From Microvirga sp. VF16 (GTDB taxonomy: Bacteria > Pseudomonadota > Alphaproteobacteria > Rhizobiales > Beijerinckiaceae), in contig NZ_CP069354.1 in NCBI RefSeq assembly GCF_016864375.1, forward strand, positions 1,240,001 to 1,304,000: a stretch of 64,000 bases of DNA. The letters run 5' to 3'. Below are positions 54,514-62,263 of the stretch, piece after piece. The translations under genes and the position numbers were made by a program. Position 1 is the first letter of the stretch; each line of letters opens with the position of its first letter. The notes under the pieces are model-generated. The model worked only from the letters and a program-made list of their open reading frames with translations, searched no databases and had not been told where the DNA came from.

Positions 54514-54822
54514 ATGCCGACCAAGACTACAGACGGAAAAGACGGTGCGAAGAAGGCCGCCCCAAAGGCTGCCGGCTCCAAGCCCAACGCTCTTCAGAAG
54601 CCTTTGCAGCCGTCGAAGGAACTGGCCGCCATCGTAGGTTCGGACCCGCTGCCGCGCGGCGAAGTCGTGAGCAAAATCTGGGACTACATCAAGAAGAACA
54701 ACCTCCAGAATCCCGAGAACAAGCGCGAGATCCTGGCTGACGACAAGCTGAAGCCGATCTTCGGCAAGCCGAAGGTGACGATGTTCGAGATGAACAAGCA
54801 TCTCGCCCAGCACCTGAAATAA
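54514..54822 (+). CDS. SWIB/MDM2 domain protein
   Basis: The 102-residue protein has a Lys/Ala-rich N-terminus (GAKKAAPKAAGSKPN) and a complete SWIB domain with LAAIVGSDPLPRGEVVSKIW, NLQNPENKREILADDKLKP and IFGKPKVTMFEMNKHLAQHL. In eukaryotes the fold is part of chromatin remodelling complexes; bacterial versions are common in Rhizobiales and chlamydiae and may bind DNA or compact the nucleoid, but the role is not known. GGAGG upstream of ATG at 54514. Confidence 0.92.
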   Translation: MPTKTTDGKDGAKKAAPKAAGSKPNALQKPLQPSKELAAIVGSDPLPRGEVVSKIWDYIKKNNLQNPENKREILADDKLKPIFGKPKVTMFEMNKHLAQHLK

Positions 54823-54833
54823 ACTGATATCTC

Positions 54834-55448
54834 TTAGGAATCCTGCCGCCACTGCGTGAGCGGCAGGATATCCGGCCGCTGGCCAGGCGCCTTCTCCCAG
54901 GGGTCCACGGCCCAAGCCGTCCCCGTCCGCTTCTCGGCAATGACCGCGGTGAAATGCGGATAGCGCCCGTCGAGGAAGAAGCCGCGCGATTCCGGGTATT
55001 CCACCACATGATGGGTCAGAAGCCCCTGTTCCTGAAGGACCAGGAGCAAGCTCGTGGTGTTCGTCGTCTCATCCAGACAATCCATCTGCCCGGAGACGCC
55101 CGACATCTGGGGCGGCGAACCGGGCATATCGGGCTTTCCGCCGAATGAACTGGCCAAATAGGCCGTGTAAGATCGTATCACCTCGCCCAGGGCCCGTCGC
55201 TCCGCATCGGGGGAGCCCTGACTCGATCTCAGGGCAGCTCTCGCCCGAGCGATCCACGCTCCGTCGACCGAAATCGCCATCCGTCGCGCGCATCCATAGC
55301 CGTGGCAGGCGATAATCTGGCTCCCCGACGGCCCGACATAGCCCTGCTGCTTGAACCAGCTTTGGGCCGGCAGCGAGCCTGCGGTGGCGGATGAAATCGT
55401 GAACAGGAGGGGGAAGGCTTTCAAAATGAGAAGTGGCGCCGATCTCAT
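54834..55448 (-). CDS. Secreted protein of unknown function with Cys-His-Asp pattern
   Basis: The 204-residue protein (ATG at 55448) starts with a signal peptide (LLILKAFPLLFTISSATAG). It resembles a conserved hypothetical group, with SQIIACHGYGCARRM near residue 50, GQMDCLDETTNTTSLLLVLQ near 123, and RYPHFTAVIAEKRTG plus WAVDPWEKAPG near the end. The order Cys, His, Asp in QMDCLDE, YPHFTAV and AVDPW recalls papain-like or transglutaminase-like folds, so a periplasmic cysteine hydrolase is possible. This is inference only. It converges with the SWIB gene 12 bases away. Confidence 0.7.
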   Translation of the reverse strand: MRSAPLLILKAFPLLFTISSATAGSLPAQSWFKQQGYVGPSGSQIIACHGYGCARRMAISVDGAWIARARAALRSSQGSPDAERRALGEVIRSYTAYLASSFGGKPDMPGSPPQMSGVSGQMDCLDETTNTTSLLLVLQEQGLLTHHVVEYPESRGFFLDGRYPHFTAVIAEKRTGTAWAVDPWEKAPGQRPDILPLTQWRQDS

Positions 55449-55561
55449 GTTGGGGTTACCTATCGCTCGCACGGCTGAGATGCCCCCGGTCATATAGATC
55501 GAGCGGTTCGTCTGCCCATAGGTTAAGCTTGATTGAGTCGGGTTACGACTTTGGAGTTCTC

Positions 55562-56425
55562 ATGTCCCGCATTGTCTTCCTGAATGGATCCTTCCTGCCG
55601 ATCGAAGAGGCCAAGGTGCCTTTCATGGATCGTGGCTTCATGTTCGGGGACGGCGTCTATGAAGGCATCGGCATGCTCGATGGGCGCCTGATCGACAACG
55701 AGGCGCACCTGGAGCGCCTGGAGCGCTCACTTGCCGAGATCCGCATTCCCAATCCCTACACGACAGCCGAATGGACCTCGATTCAGGAGGAACTCGCTCG
55801 CCGCAACGGCATGACGGAAGGCTTCATTTACTTCCAGGTCACCCGCGGCGTCGCAGAGCGGGATTTCTTCTTCCCCGAGAACGCCAAGCCTACGGTCGCG
55901 ATGTTCACTCAGGCCAAGTCCATCGCCCAGGCTCCGGCAGCGCAGACGGGCATTGCTGTCGTGACCGTGCCGGATCTGCGCTGGCAGCGGCGCGACATCA
56001 AGTCGATCAACTTGCTCGCCCAGGTTCTCGCCAAGCAGGCGGCTAAGGAGGAGGGCGCACAGGAAGCCTGGCTCGTGGAGGACGGTTTCGTGACCGAGGG
56101 CGGCTCTTCGAGCGCCTTCATCGTCACGAAACAAGGCAGCATCGTCGTGCGCCCGTTGTCGAATGCCATCCTGCCGGGCATCACGCGCAAGTCCCTGCTG
56201 CAGCTCTCGAAGGAGGCCGGCATTCCTCTTGAGGATCGCCGCTTTACAGTCGAAGAGGCTTACGATGCCGCCGAGGCTTTCCTGACCAGCGCCTCGAACT
56301 TCGTTCTCCCGATCGTGTCCATCGACGGACGTCCCGTCGCTGATGGCAAGCCGGGTCCGGTCACGAAGCGGTTGCGCGAGCTTTACCTGCAGATGGCAAG
56401 CGCTCCGGCTCTGGCGGCCGAGTAG
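55562..56425 (+). CDS. dat: D-amino-acid transaminase (class IV)
   Basis: This PLP-dependent aminotransferase makes D-glutamate or other D-amino acids from 2-oxo acids for peptidoglycan. The 287-residue protein has FMDRGFMFGDGVYEGIGMLDG, FIYFQVTRGVAERDFFFPEN with the RGxxxRDH-like substrate motif, and DIKSINLLAQVLAKQ with the PLP lysine. GGSSSAFIV and the C-terminal LTSASNFVLPI follow. ATG at 55562 is taken. Branched-chain transaminase activity is the main alternative, but the motifs favour Dat. Confidence 0.93.
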   Translation: MSRIVFLNGSFLPIEEAKVPFMDRGFMFGDGVYEGIGMLDGRLIDNEAHLERLERSLAEIRIPNPYTTAEWTSIQEELARRNGMTEGFIYFQVTRGVAERDFFFPENAKPTVAMFTQAKSIAQAPAAQTGIAVVTVPDLRWQRRDIKSINLLAQVLAKQAAKEEGAQEAWLVEDGFVTEGGSSSAFIVTKQGSIVVRPLSNAILPGITRKSLLQLSKEAGIPLEDRRFTVEEAYDAAEAFLTSASNFVLPIVSIDGRPVADGKPGPVTKRLRELYLQMASAPALAAE

Positions 56426-56432
56426 CTTTGCC

Positions 56433-56457
56433 GGAACCCCCTTCTGGGTCGCCCGTT
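56433..56457 (+). promoter_or_regulatory. EcfG-type general stress promoter
   Basis: GGAAC at 56433, 17 bases, GTT at 56455, 24 bases before the small secreted protein gene, in the 55-base gap after dat. Confidence 0.75.
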
Positions 56458-56480
56458 GCCCTTTTCAAAAGGAGCGACCC

Positions 56481-56834
56481 ATGAAGCGTGTGTTGGTCTT
56501 ATCCACGATCCTGGCAGCCGGCCTCGGCACGGCTGCCCTGGCGCAAAACCCCGAGGTGCTGCAGCAACAGGCCCCGAACATGCCTCCGCTGCAGAAAATG
56601 CCGGCCGAGAAGGTGGAGCCGAATCTGAACGGGGCTCAGCCCAACGATCCTTCGGAAACAGGCTCGACCAATACCTTGAGCGACAAGCTTGAGCGGTCCG
56701 ACGGCGTGATCAGGCCGCCGGAAAATGCCACTCCTGACATCACCGTGCCCGCGCCGGTGCCCGATCCGGGTACGACTCCGGTCATCCCTCCACCGGGCAG
56801 CCCCGGCGGCAATCCACGGCTGGATCCCAAATAA
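56481..56834 (+). CDS. Small proline-rich periplasmic protein of unknown function
   Basis: The 117-residue protein has a signal peptide (RVLVLSTILAAGLGTAALAQ) and a low-complexity, probably unfolded mature part rich in Pro, Asn and Gly, with VPAPVPDPGTTPVIPPPG near the end. AAAGGAG lies eight bases before ATG at 56481. No family is recognised. The upstream EcfG-type promoter suggests it is made under stress. Confidence 0.8.
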   Translation: MKRVLVLSTILAAGLGTAALAQNPEVLQQQAPNMPPLQKMPAEKVEPNLNGAQPNDPSETGSTNTLSDKLERSDGVIRPPENATPDITVPAPVPDPGTTPVIPPPGSPGGNPRLDPK

Positions 56835-56856
56835 TCCCGCGGCTTGGCGGGGGAGG

Positions 56857-57864
56857 CTACTTTCCTGCCGAGCGCCGCCGCTTGCCCTCGCGGGATCTGT
56901 TGTTCTCGCGGGCGTTGCCATTGCCGGACTGACCGTTGCCGCTCGTCATGATCTGGGCGGCGATTTCGGAAATCCGACGGCGCAATTCGTCGTTCTGGCC
57001 AGCGGAACCGTCCAGGTTTTCGAGGCGGCTTTGAGCCTCGTCCCGCTTGCTTTCGATCTCGCGGATCCGTTGCTCCAGGCTCAGGCGGCGCTCCTGCTCG
57101 GCAGCGAGGCTCTTGGCCAATTCGGCTAGGCGAAGGCGCTCGTCCGAGAGTTCGTTGTGACGCTCGCCCAAGGCTCGCTCGAAGTCGTTGCCGCGTGCCG
57201 TCTGGGTCATCAGGCGGGTTTCGAGATCCGAGATGGTGATGCGCTTGGTGTCGAGTTCGCTCAAGGAGCCCGTAAGGCGCCGCTGCGTATCGGTGAACTC
57301 CGTCTCCAGGTGGGCGAGTTTCTCCTCGGCATGGATGAGTTCGGTCTTGATCTTCGAGCGCTCGTTCTGCGCGAGGTCCAGCTCCATGCGGGTGTTGGAC
57401 AGCTCGTTCAAAGTCGCGCGGTGGGCATTCTCGAGGGCGGCTAGCGTCTCGCGCAGGCTCGTGAGATGGGTCTGCGTCTCGGTCTGATCGGCTTCGGTGC
57501 CCACGAGGCGGGTCTGCGTTTCGGCAAGCCTGGCTTCCAGCTCGGATACCGTCCGGTCGCGCTCGGCGAGGGTAGCCTCAAGGGCGTCGATCCAGATGGC
57601 CCGCCGGCCGAGCTCTTCCATGCTGTCGTGCTTGGCGGCCATGGCCTCCTCTGCCTTGCGCTCGATCCGCCGCTGCAGAACGGCGAATTCCGCCCGCAGG
57701 TGATCCTTCTCCGCCGTCAGCTCCGAGACCGACATGGGAAACAGCACCTCGGCCCTGCGCCGCGCCAGACGCTCCGCGCGGGCATTAATGGCAGGAATGA
57801 TGAGAAGCGCGATGAGGGATGCTGCAACGAACCCCAGCGCAAAGATCATGATGCTTTCGATCAC
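56857..57864 (-). CDS. Membrane-anchored coiled-coil protein
   Basis: The 335-residue protein has an N-terminal membrane helix (IMIFALGFVAASLIALLIIP), then about 250 residues of continuous heptad coiled coil (LEATLAERDRTVSELEARLA and many similar) and a basic, Asn/Arg-rich C-terminus (RSREGKRRRSAGK). Proteins like this are conserved but unstudied in Rhizobiales. The layout suggests a cytoplasmic scaffold tied to the inner membrane, perhaps in cell shape or division; that is inference. ATG at 57864. Confidence 0.82.
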   Translation of the reverse strand: MIESIMIFALGFVAASLIALLIIPAINARAERLARRRAEVLFPMSVSELTAEKDHLRAEFAVLQRRIERKAEEAMAAKHDSMEELGRRAIWIDALEATLAERDRTVSELEARLAETQTRLVGTEADQTETQTHLTSLRETLAALENAHRATLNELSNTRMELDLAQNERSKIKTELIHAEEKLAHLETEFTDTQRRLTGSLSELDTKRITISDLETRLMTQTARGNDFERALGERHNELSDERLRLAELAKSLAAEQERRLSLEQRIREIESKRDEAQSRLENLDGSAGQNDELRRRISEIAAQIMTSGNGQSGNGNARENNRSREGKRRRSAGK

Positions 57865-58021
57865 GCGGACGCCAACTCCAGTATGCTTGACCGGTAACGC
57901 TCAAGCACCTTGCCTTGTGCCTGCGCAGCTTTCCAGAGCTGTCATGCTCCATGACCGCCCGTTGTAGCGCATCCGAAGGTGGTTTCCACCGGCATCGATG
58001 CAGCGCGCCCGCCGAATGATC

Positions 58022-58624
58022 CTAGAAAGGGTTCCAGGTCGGCTCAGGCGTGAACTTCAGGTAGCCGATATTGACGCCAAGCCGGGCGCCGACGCCGGCG
58101 CGAATTGGCACCACGATCATCTCGTCCGCCGCCAGGGCCGTCACGCCGAAACCGCCAATGAAATAGGCCGAGCCGTCGATGCCCCCGAAGCGCTTATAGA
58201 GAGCGTCCGTGAAGGGCATGTTGTAGACCAGCATCATGGTGCGGGCACCGTCGCCGCCCACATCGAAGCCGAGCGACGGTCCTTGCCAGAAGACCTTGCG
58301 CTCCCCGGCATTGCGGGTGAACAGCTTGCCTTCGCCATAGCGCAGCCCGCCGAAGAAGGCGCCGGAGGCCTCCTGGCCCAGGATATAGCCGTTGGGCTCG
58401 CCCCAGCGACGGACGGCTTCCTGCAGGGCTAGGGCGAGGCCGCGGGAGGCGGAGCCGAAGAACTGATGGCCTGACTCGACCAGTTCGTTGGAATTGAACG
58501 AGTTGGGGTTGCCGGGATTGCTCGCATAGGCGCGTTGGACGGTTCGGGCCGACGCCTGCGGGGGCATCGCGCCGATGAGGGCAGCAAAGGCTGCTGCCGC
58601 AAGGATCTTGGACCGGGAGCGCAT
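58022..58624 (-). CDS. DUF1134 protein, EipA-like envelope integrity protein
   Basis: The 200-residue periplasmic protein has a signal peptide (ILAAAAFAALIGAMPPQASA) and the full DUF1134 domain: FNSNELVESGHQFFGSASRG, GEPNGYILGQEASGAFFGG, YGEGKLFTRNAG and SLGFDVGGDGARTMMLVYNM. The Brucella homologue EipA (DUF1134) maintains the cell envelope. It stands alone, minus strand, before cysQ. ATG at 58624. Confidence 0.92.
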   Translation of the reverse strand: MRSRSKILAAAAFAALIGAMPPQASARTVQRAYASNPGNPNSFNSNELVESGHQFFGSASRGLALALQEAVRRWGEPNGYILGQEASGAFFGGLRYGEGKLFTRNAGERKVFWQGPSLGFDVGGDGARTMMLVYNMPFTDALYKRFGGIDGSAYFIGGFGVTALAADEMIVVPIRAGVGARLGVNIGYLKFTPEPTWNPF

Positions 58625-58807
58625 GGGCTATCTCCTCGCATGAGACAGGGGACAATCCGGCCTCTTCAGGACGGAAGGCTGCTATCGAGGTTCGAACCTT
58701 AAGATCATCAACCCTAACAATCTCTGTACGGAAAGCTTGTCGGGAACGCGAGATTCATCATCTGCGCCGAAAGATCCCAGCGAAGACCTGATACTGACGA
58801 TGGAGTT

Positions 58808-59641
58808 TCAGGCGGCCGAGACTGAAACGGGCAGGTCGAGACGCGGCGCGAGGGCGATATCGCCGATGGCCGCGAAGGGGCCATTCCGATAGCCTCTGTC
58901 CTCGTGGCCATAGGTCAGGGGGGCTCCGCCCGGACCGACGACACTGCCGCCGGCACGGGTGAGAATATGGTCACCCGCCGCCGTGTCCCATTCCATGGTC
59001 GGGCCGCAGCGCACATAGACATCGGCTTCGCCGGAGGCGATGAGGCAGAATTTCAGGGCGGATGAGGTCATCCGCCGCGTGCCGATCGACAGAACCGAAA
59101 GGCAGGCTTCCGTGGCGACGTCCCCGTGACGGCGGCTTACGAGCGCCACGAGGTCCTTTTCGGGGGCAGGCCGCACCTTCGCTTCGTGCCAGTCGAAAAC
59201 CGTCTCCGCCATGTTGGGGAGGGGACTTTTCCAGGCTGTCTCGCCCGCCATCCAGATCGACCCCATGGCCGGAGCGGCCACGACACCCGCCACGGGTCTG
59301 TTGCCGCGGATCAGGGCGATGTTGACGCTGTATTCGCCGGTGCCGTGGATGAAATCTCCCGTGCCGTCGAGCGGATCGACCAGAAAGAAGTAATCGTCCG
59401 TATGTGTGGAGCTACAGGTTTCCTCTGCCACCACCGGCACCCCGGGCCAGGCCCCCTCGAGAAGTTTGATGATTAGCTCTTCGGCGGCGAGATCGGCTGC
59501 CGTTGTCGGCGTTCCGTCGTCCTTGATCCGCTTGTCGAGAAAAGCGCTTTCCATGCCGCGCAGGACGCGACCCGCCTCCCAGGCGATATGAGCGAGCTTC
59601 CGGGCGATCTCGTCGGGGTTTTGACCATCGAAGCGCATCAT
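58808..59641 (-). CDS. cysQ: 3'(2'),5'-bisphosphate nucleotidase (CysQ/IMPase family)
   Basis: CysQ hydrolyses PAP, a by-product of sulfate assimilation, and resembles inositol monophosphatase. The 277-residue Mg-dependent, Li-sensitive family member has DGTPTTAADLAAEELI, VPVVAEE, the metal site FFLVDPLDGTGDF and the C-terminal TMEWDTAAGDHILTRAGG. ATG at 59641 or the next codon (59638) is the start. No sulfur genes adjoin it. Inositol phosphatase activity is an alternative. Confidence 0.93.
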   Translation of the reverse strand: MMRFDGQNPDEIARKLAHIAWEAGRVLRGMESAFLDKRIKDDGTPTTAADLAAEELIIKLLEGAWPGVPVVAEETCSSTHTDDYFFLVDPLDGTGDFIHGTGEYSVNIALIRGNRPVAGVVAAPAMGSIWMAGETAWKSPLPNMAETVFDWHEAKVRPAPEKDLVALVSRRHGDVATEACLSVLSIGTRRMTSSALKFCLIASGEADVYVRCGPTMEWDTAAGDHILTRAGGSVVGPGGAPLTYGHEDRGYRNGPFAAIGDIALAPRLDLPVSVSAA

Positions 59642-59813
59642 GGCTTTGTGCCCGTTCGCTTAAGAACTGTCGATCTCTTTTTGCCCGCTTCCCAAAGAAC
59701 TCGTAGCCGGGTATCCGGGTTCACGTTCTCTTTCCTGTTTGGCTGTATGGGTACGCGTCGAAATCTCGATTTCATGAACATATAGCTGACATTACGGTGC
59801 CTCCGGAGCCCTC

Positions 59814-60455
59814 ATGGCCACGATCTCGCTCGATTCGCTCGACCTCGCCGCTCTCCTCTGCTCGCGCGTCTGTCACGACGTGATTTCGCCGGTGGGCGCG
59901 ATCGTCAACGGACTCGAGGTGCTGGAGGACGACAGCGATGCCTCTATGCGCGACTTCGCACTCGACCTGATCCAGAAAAGCGCCAAGCAGGCCTCGGCCC
60001 GGCTGCAGTTCGCGCGCCTTGCCTTCGGGGCCGCCGGATCGGCCGGAGCCTCCATCGATCTCGGCGATGCCGAGCAGGTGGCCCGCGGGCTCTTTCTGGA
60101 CGACAAGGTCTCCTTTTCCTGGTCGTCGCCGCGGCTCCTGTTCCCGAAGAACCGGGTGAAGCTTCTTCTCAATCTGGTCATGATCGCCACCACCGCCATT
60201 CCGCGGGGCGGTTCGATTGCCGTGACCGTGACGGGAGAGGCGGAGAACTGTGCCTTCACGATCGTCTCGAAGGGGCTGAATGCCCGCATTCCTGCGCATT
60301 CTGAGGCGCTGCTCGCCGGCAATTCGGAGTCCGGCACGGTCGATGCCCACGGCATCCAGATCTTCTATGCCGGCATGGTCGCCCGCGCTTCCAACATGGG
60401 CGTCGCCTTCAGCATCGAAGGCGACGAGGTGACGATCAAGGCTGCTACGGTTTAA
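59814..60455 (+). CDS. chpT: Histidine phosphotransferase ChpT
   Basis: ChpT relays phosphate from CckA to CtrA and CpdR. The 213-residue protein has the DHp-like helix LLCSRVCHDVISPVGAIVNG with phospho-acceptor His21, the LQFARLAFGAAGSAG hinge, and a degenerate histidine-kinase ATP-binding-like domain. It converges with ctrA across a shared bidirectional terminator, so the relay partner and target lie end to end. ATG at 59814. Confidence 0.95.
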   Translation: MATISLDSLDLAALLCSRVCHDVISPVGAIVNGLEVLEDDSDASMRDFALDLIQKSAKQASARLQFARLAFGAAGSAGASIDLGDAEQVARGLFLDDKVSFSWSSPRLLFPKNRVKLLLNLVMIATTAIPRGGSIAVTVTGEAENCAFTIVSKGLNARIPAHSEALLAGNSESGTVDAHGIQIFYAGMVARASNMGVAFSIEGDEVTIKAATV

Positions 60456-60477
60456 GGCTGTCGCAGCTTGCCTTTTA

Positions 60478-60525
60478 GAGCATCGGACCCAAAAGTGGAC
60501 CCACTTTTGGGTCCGCATGATGCGC
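60478..60525. repeat. Family A palindrome downstream of chpT
   Basis: gagcatcggacccaaaagtgg pairs with ccacttttgggtccgcatgatgc (in two parts), close to the perfect copy at 6953-6997, just before the chpT/ctrA terminator. Confidence 0.8.
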
Positions 60526-60534
60526 TAGCATTGC

Positions 60535-60570
60535 AAAAGAAAAGCCCGGCGAAGCGCCGGGCTTTTTCGT
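60535..60570. terminator. Bidirectional terminator between chpT and ctrA
   Basis: AAAGCCCGGC, GAAGC, GCCGGGCTTT, with TTTTC to the right and, on the other strand, TTTTCTTTT to the left, ending chpT (plus) and ctrA (minus). Confidence 0.9.
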
Positions 60571-60587
60571 TTCCGTTGTCGCTCGCA

Positions 60588-61289
60588 TCAGATCGCGATG
60601 CGCTCTTCCGCTTCGTTCGGCTCACGCAGCACGTAACCACGGCCCCAGACGGTTTCGATATAGTTGCGGCCCTGCGAAGCATTGGCGAGCTTCTTGCGCA
60701 GCTTGCAGATGAAGACGTCGATGATCTTCAACTCCGGCTCATCCATGCCGCCATAGAGATGATTGAGGAACATCTCTTTCGTCAGGGTCGTGCCCTTACG
60801 AAGAGAGAGGAGTTCCAGCATCTGGTATTCCTTGCCGGTCAGGTGCACGCGAGCGCCGCCGACTTCGACCGTCTTGGTGTCGAGGTTGACGATCAGATCG
60901 CCGGTGGTGATCACCGACTGGGCGTGGCCCTTCGAGCGGCGGACGATCGCATGAATGCGGGCCACCATCTCGTCCTTGTGGAACGGCTTGGTGAGGTAAT
61001 CGTCGGCGCCGAAGCCGAGGCCCTTCACCTTGTCCTCGATGCCGGCCATGCCGGAGAGGATCAGGATCGGCGTCTTCACCTTCGCGACGCGAAGCGTCCG
61101 CAGAACCTCGTAGCCCGACATGTCGGGGAGGTTCAGGTCGAGAAGGATGATGTCGTAATCGTAGAGTTTGCCGAGGTCGATGCCCTCTTCTCCGAGATCC
61201 GTCGTGTAGATGTTAAAGTTCTCGGACTTCAGCATCAGTTCGATGCTTTGCGCAGTCGCGCTGTCGTCTTCGATCAGAAGTACGCGCAT
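60588..61289 (-). CDS. ctrA: Cell-cycle master regulator CtrA
   Basis: CtrA is the response regulator that controls replication, division and motility genes in alphaproteobacteria. The 233-residue protein has a receiver (acidic pocket Glu7-Asp8-Asp9, phospho-acceptor Asp51 in [11 protein letters not shown], Lys in LTKPFHKDE) and an OmpR-type winged helix with [21 protein letters not shown] and [18 protein letters not shown] at 61289 is chosen over TTG two codons upstream. The C-terminus ends AEERIAI, not the Ala-Ala of Caulobacter CtrA, so ClpXP turnover may differ. Upstream are GANTC sites and a CtrA half site. Confidence 0.98.
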   Translation of the reverse strand: MRVLLIEDDSATAQSIELMLKSENFNIYTTDLGEEGIDLGKLYDYDIILLDLNLPDMSGYEVLRTLRVAKVKTPILILSGMAGIEDKVKGLGFGADDYLTKPFHKDEMVARIHAIVRRSKGHAQSVITTGDLIVNLDTKTVEVGGARVHLTGKEYQMLELLSLRKGTTLTKEMFLNHLYGGMDEPELKIIDVFICKLRKKLANASQGRNYIETVWGRGYVLREPNEAEERIAI

Positions 61290-61399
61290 GTTCAATCCCC
61301 AGCCCTTGCCCTTGAGCTTGTGAGCAGCGGTTGGCTGCCCATCCGCCGCCAGGCCTGCGACGGATGCTCTTTTGAACTGATTCGAAACGCTAATTCAGA

Positions 61400-61407
61400 A
61401 TGGTTAA
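61400..61407 (-). promoter_or_regulatory. CtrA half-site upstream of ctrA
   Basis: TTAACCAT on the minus strand, 111-118 bases before the ctrA start, equals the CtrA recognition octamer, consistent with autoregulation. Confidence 0.6.
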
Positions 61408-61415
61408 CAAACCCT

Positions 61416-61562
61416 GATTCTGTGATGCAAGCGCTTAACGAGCTTGACAGCCGGATCATCCGCTGAAGGCAATTATCCTGTGGATTCTGGGTAACCATAG
61501 GGAACCGCCTTACTCCATCCCAAAAGCTTATTCCGTAAGCGTTTCAACTGAGTCTGGACTCG
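61416..61562. promoter_or_regulatory. Cluster of four GANTC (CcrM) sites upstream of ctrA
   Basis: GATTC at 61416 and 61483, GAGTC at 61550 and GACTC at 61558. CcrM methylates GANTC, and hemimethylation sets the timing of ctrA transcription in Caulobacter. Confidence 0.6.
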
Positions 61563-61807
61563 GATCCGAGGGGACCGTGCCCGTGACCGAGGCAGTGTTA
61601 ACGAAATCGGTAAACGAAAGGTTTACGAGCTCCGAAGGCGGTGGCCCCGGGATAGGGCATATCCTAGGGGACCGAAGGGGATAGGAAATTTTTTGTCGCA
61701 GCCGGTAAGGAAAGCTCAACTTCCGTCGGCGAAGGTGCGCATGTCTGGCGGGTAACTGAGCGATCCGTGAGATGCAGTGAAACAGCGACGTGTGGAGTTG
61801 AATCAAG

Positions 61808-62197
61808 ATGAAGTCGCGGGATACGCTCATCCGCCTCAAGCGCTTTCAGGTTGACGAGAAGCGTCGTCGCGTGGCGCAGATCGAGATGATGATCGCCGAG
61901 TTCGACCGCATGGCGGCTGACCTTGACCGGGAAATCGCGGCAGAAGAGCAGAAGGCCGGCATCGCCGACCCGAACCACTTTGCCTATCCAACCTACGCGC
62001 GCGCCGCAGCCCAGCGTCGGGATAATCTTCGCCTTTCGGCTCAGAACCTGCACATCCAGCTCGACGATGCGAAGGCCGAACTTGGCGAAGCCTTCGAGGA
62101 ACTGAAGAAGGCCGAAAGCCTGGAAGACCGCGAGCGGAGCCTGGATGCCGCCATCAGCCAGGCCGGACAGGCGCGCGCCATTCGCGCAACCGCCTGA
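61808..62197 (+). CDS. fliJ: Flagellar export protein FliJ
   Basis: FliJ is a chaperone and stalk of the flagellar type III export ATPase. The 129-residue protein is a two-helix antiparallel coiled coil (RRRVAQIEMMIAEFDRMAAD and the later helix). It occupies the usual alphaproteobacterial position beside ctrA, divergent from it; CtrA activates flagellar genes in many of these bacteria. ATG at 61808. No other flagellar gene is in the window. Confidence 0.88.
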   Translation: MKSRDTLIRLKRFQVDEKRRRVAQIEMMIAEFDRMAADLDREIAAEEQKAGIADPNHFAYPTYARAAAQRRDNLRLSAQNLHIQLDDAKAELGEAFEELKKAESLEDRERSLDAAISQAGQARAIRATA

Positions 62198-62222
62198 TCT
62201 TCCGCGCAAAGAGGGTTTCTTG

Positions 62223-62263
62223 AAAGGGTGCGTCCTGACCGGACGCGCCCTTTCTTATTTTCG
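62223..62263 (+). terminator. Terminator of fliJ
   Basis: AAAGGGTGCGTCC, loop TGACC, GGACGCGCCCTTT (one mismatch) then CTTATTTT. It is 26 bases after the fliJ stop and runs into the 3' end of the convergent GNAT gene. Confidence 0.85.

Larger units (their letters stand above)
61290..61807. other. Divergent regulatory region between ctrA and fliJ
   Basis: The 518-base gap contains the CtrA half-site and GANTC cluster listed separately, and a half palindrome ttaacgaaatcggtaaa near 61597. It probably holds the ctrA promoter(s) and a separate promoter for fliJ. No gene is seen on either strand; a 103-codon open frame on the minus strand (61528-61839) crosses the region and looks like chance. Confidence 0.6.
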
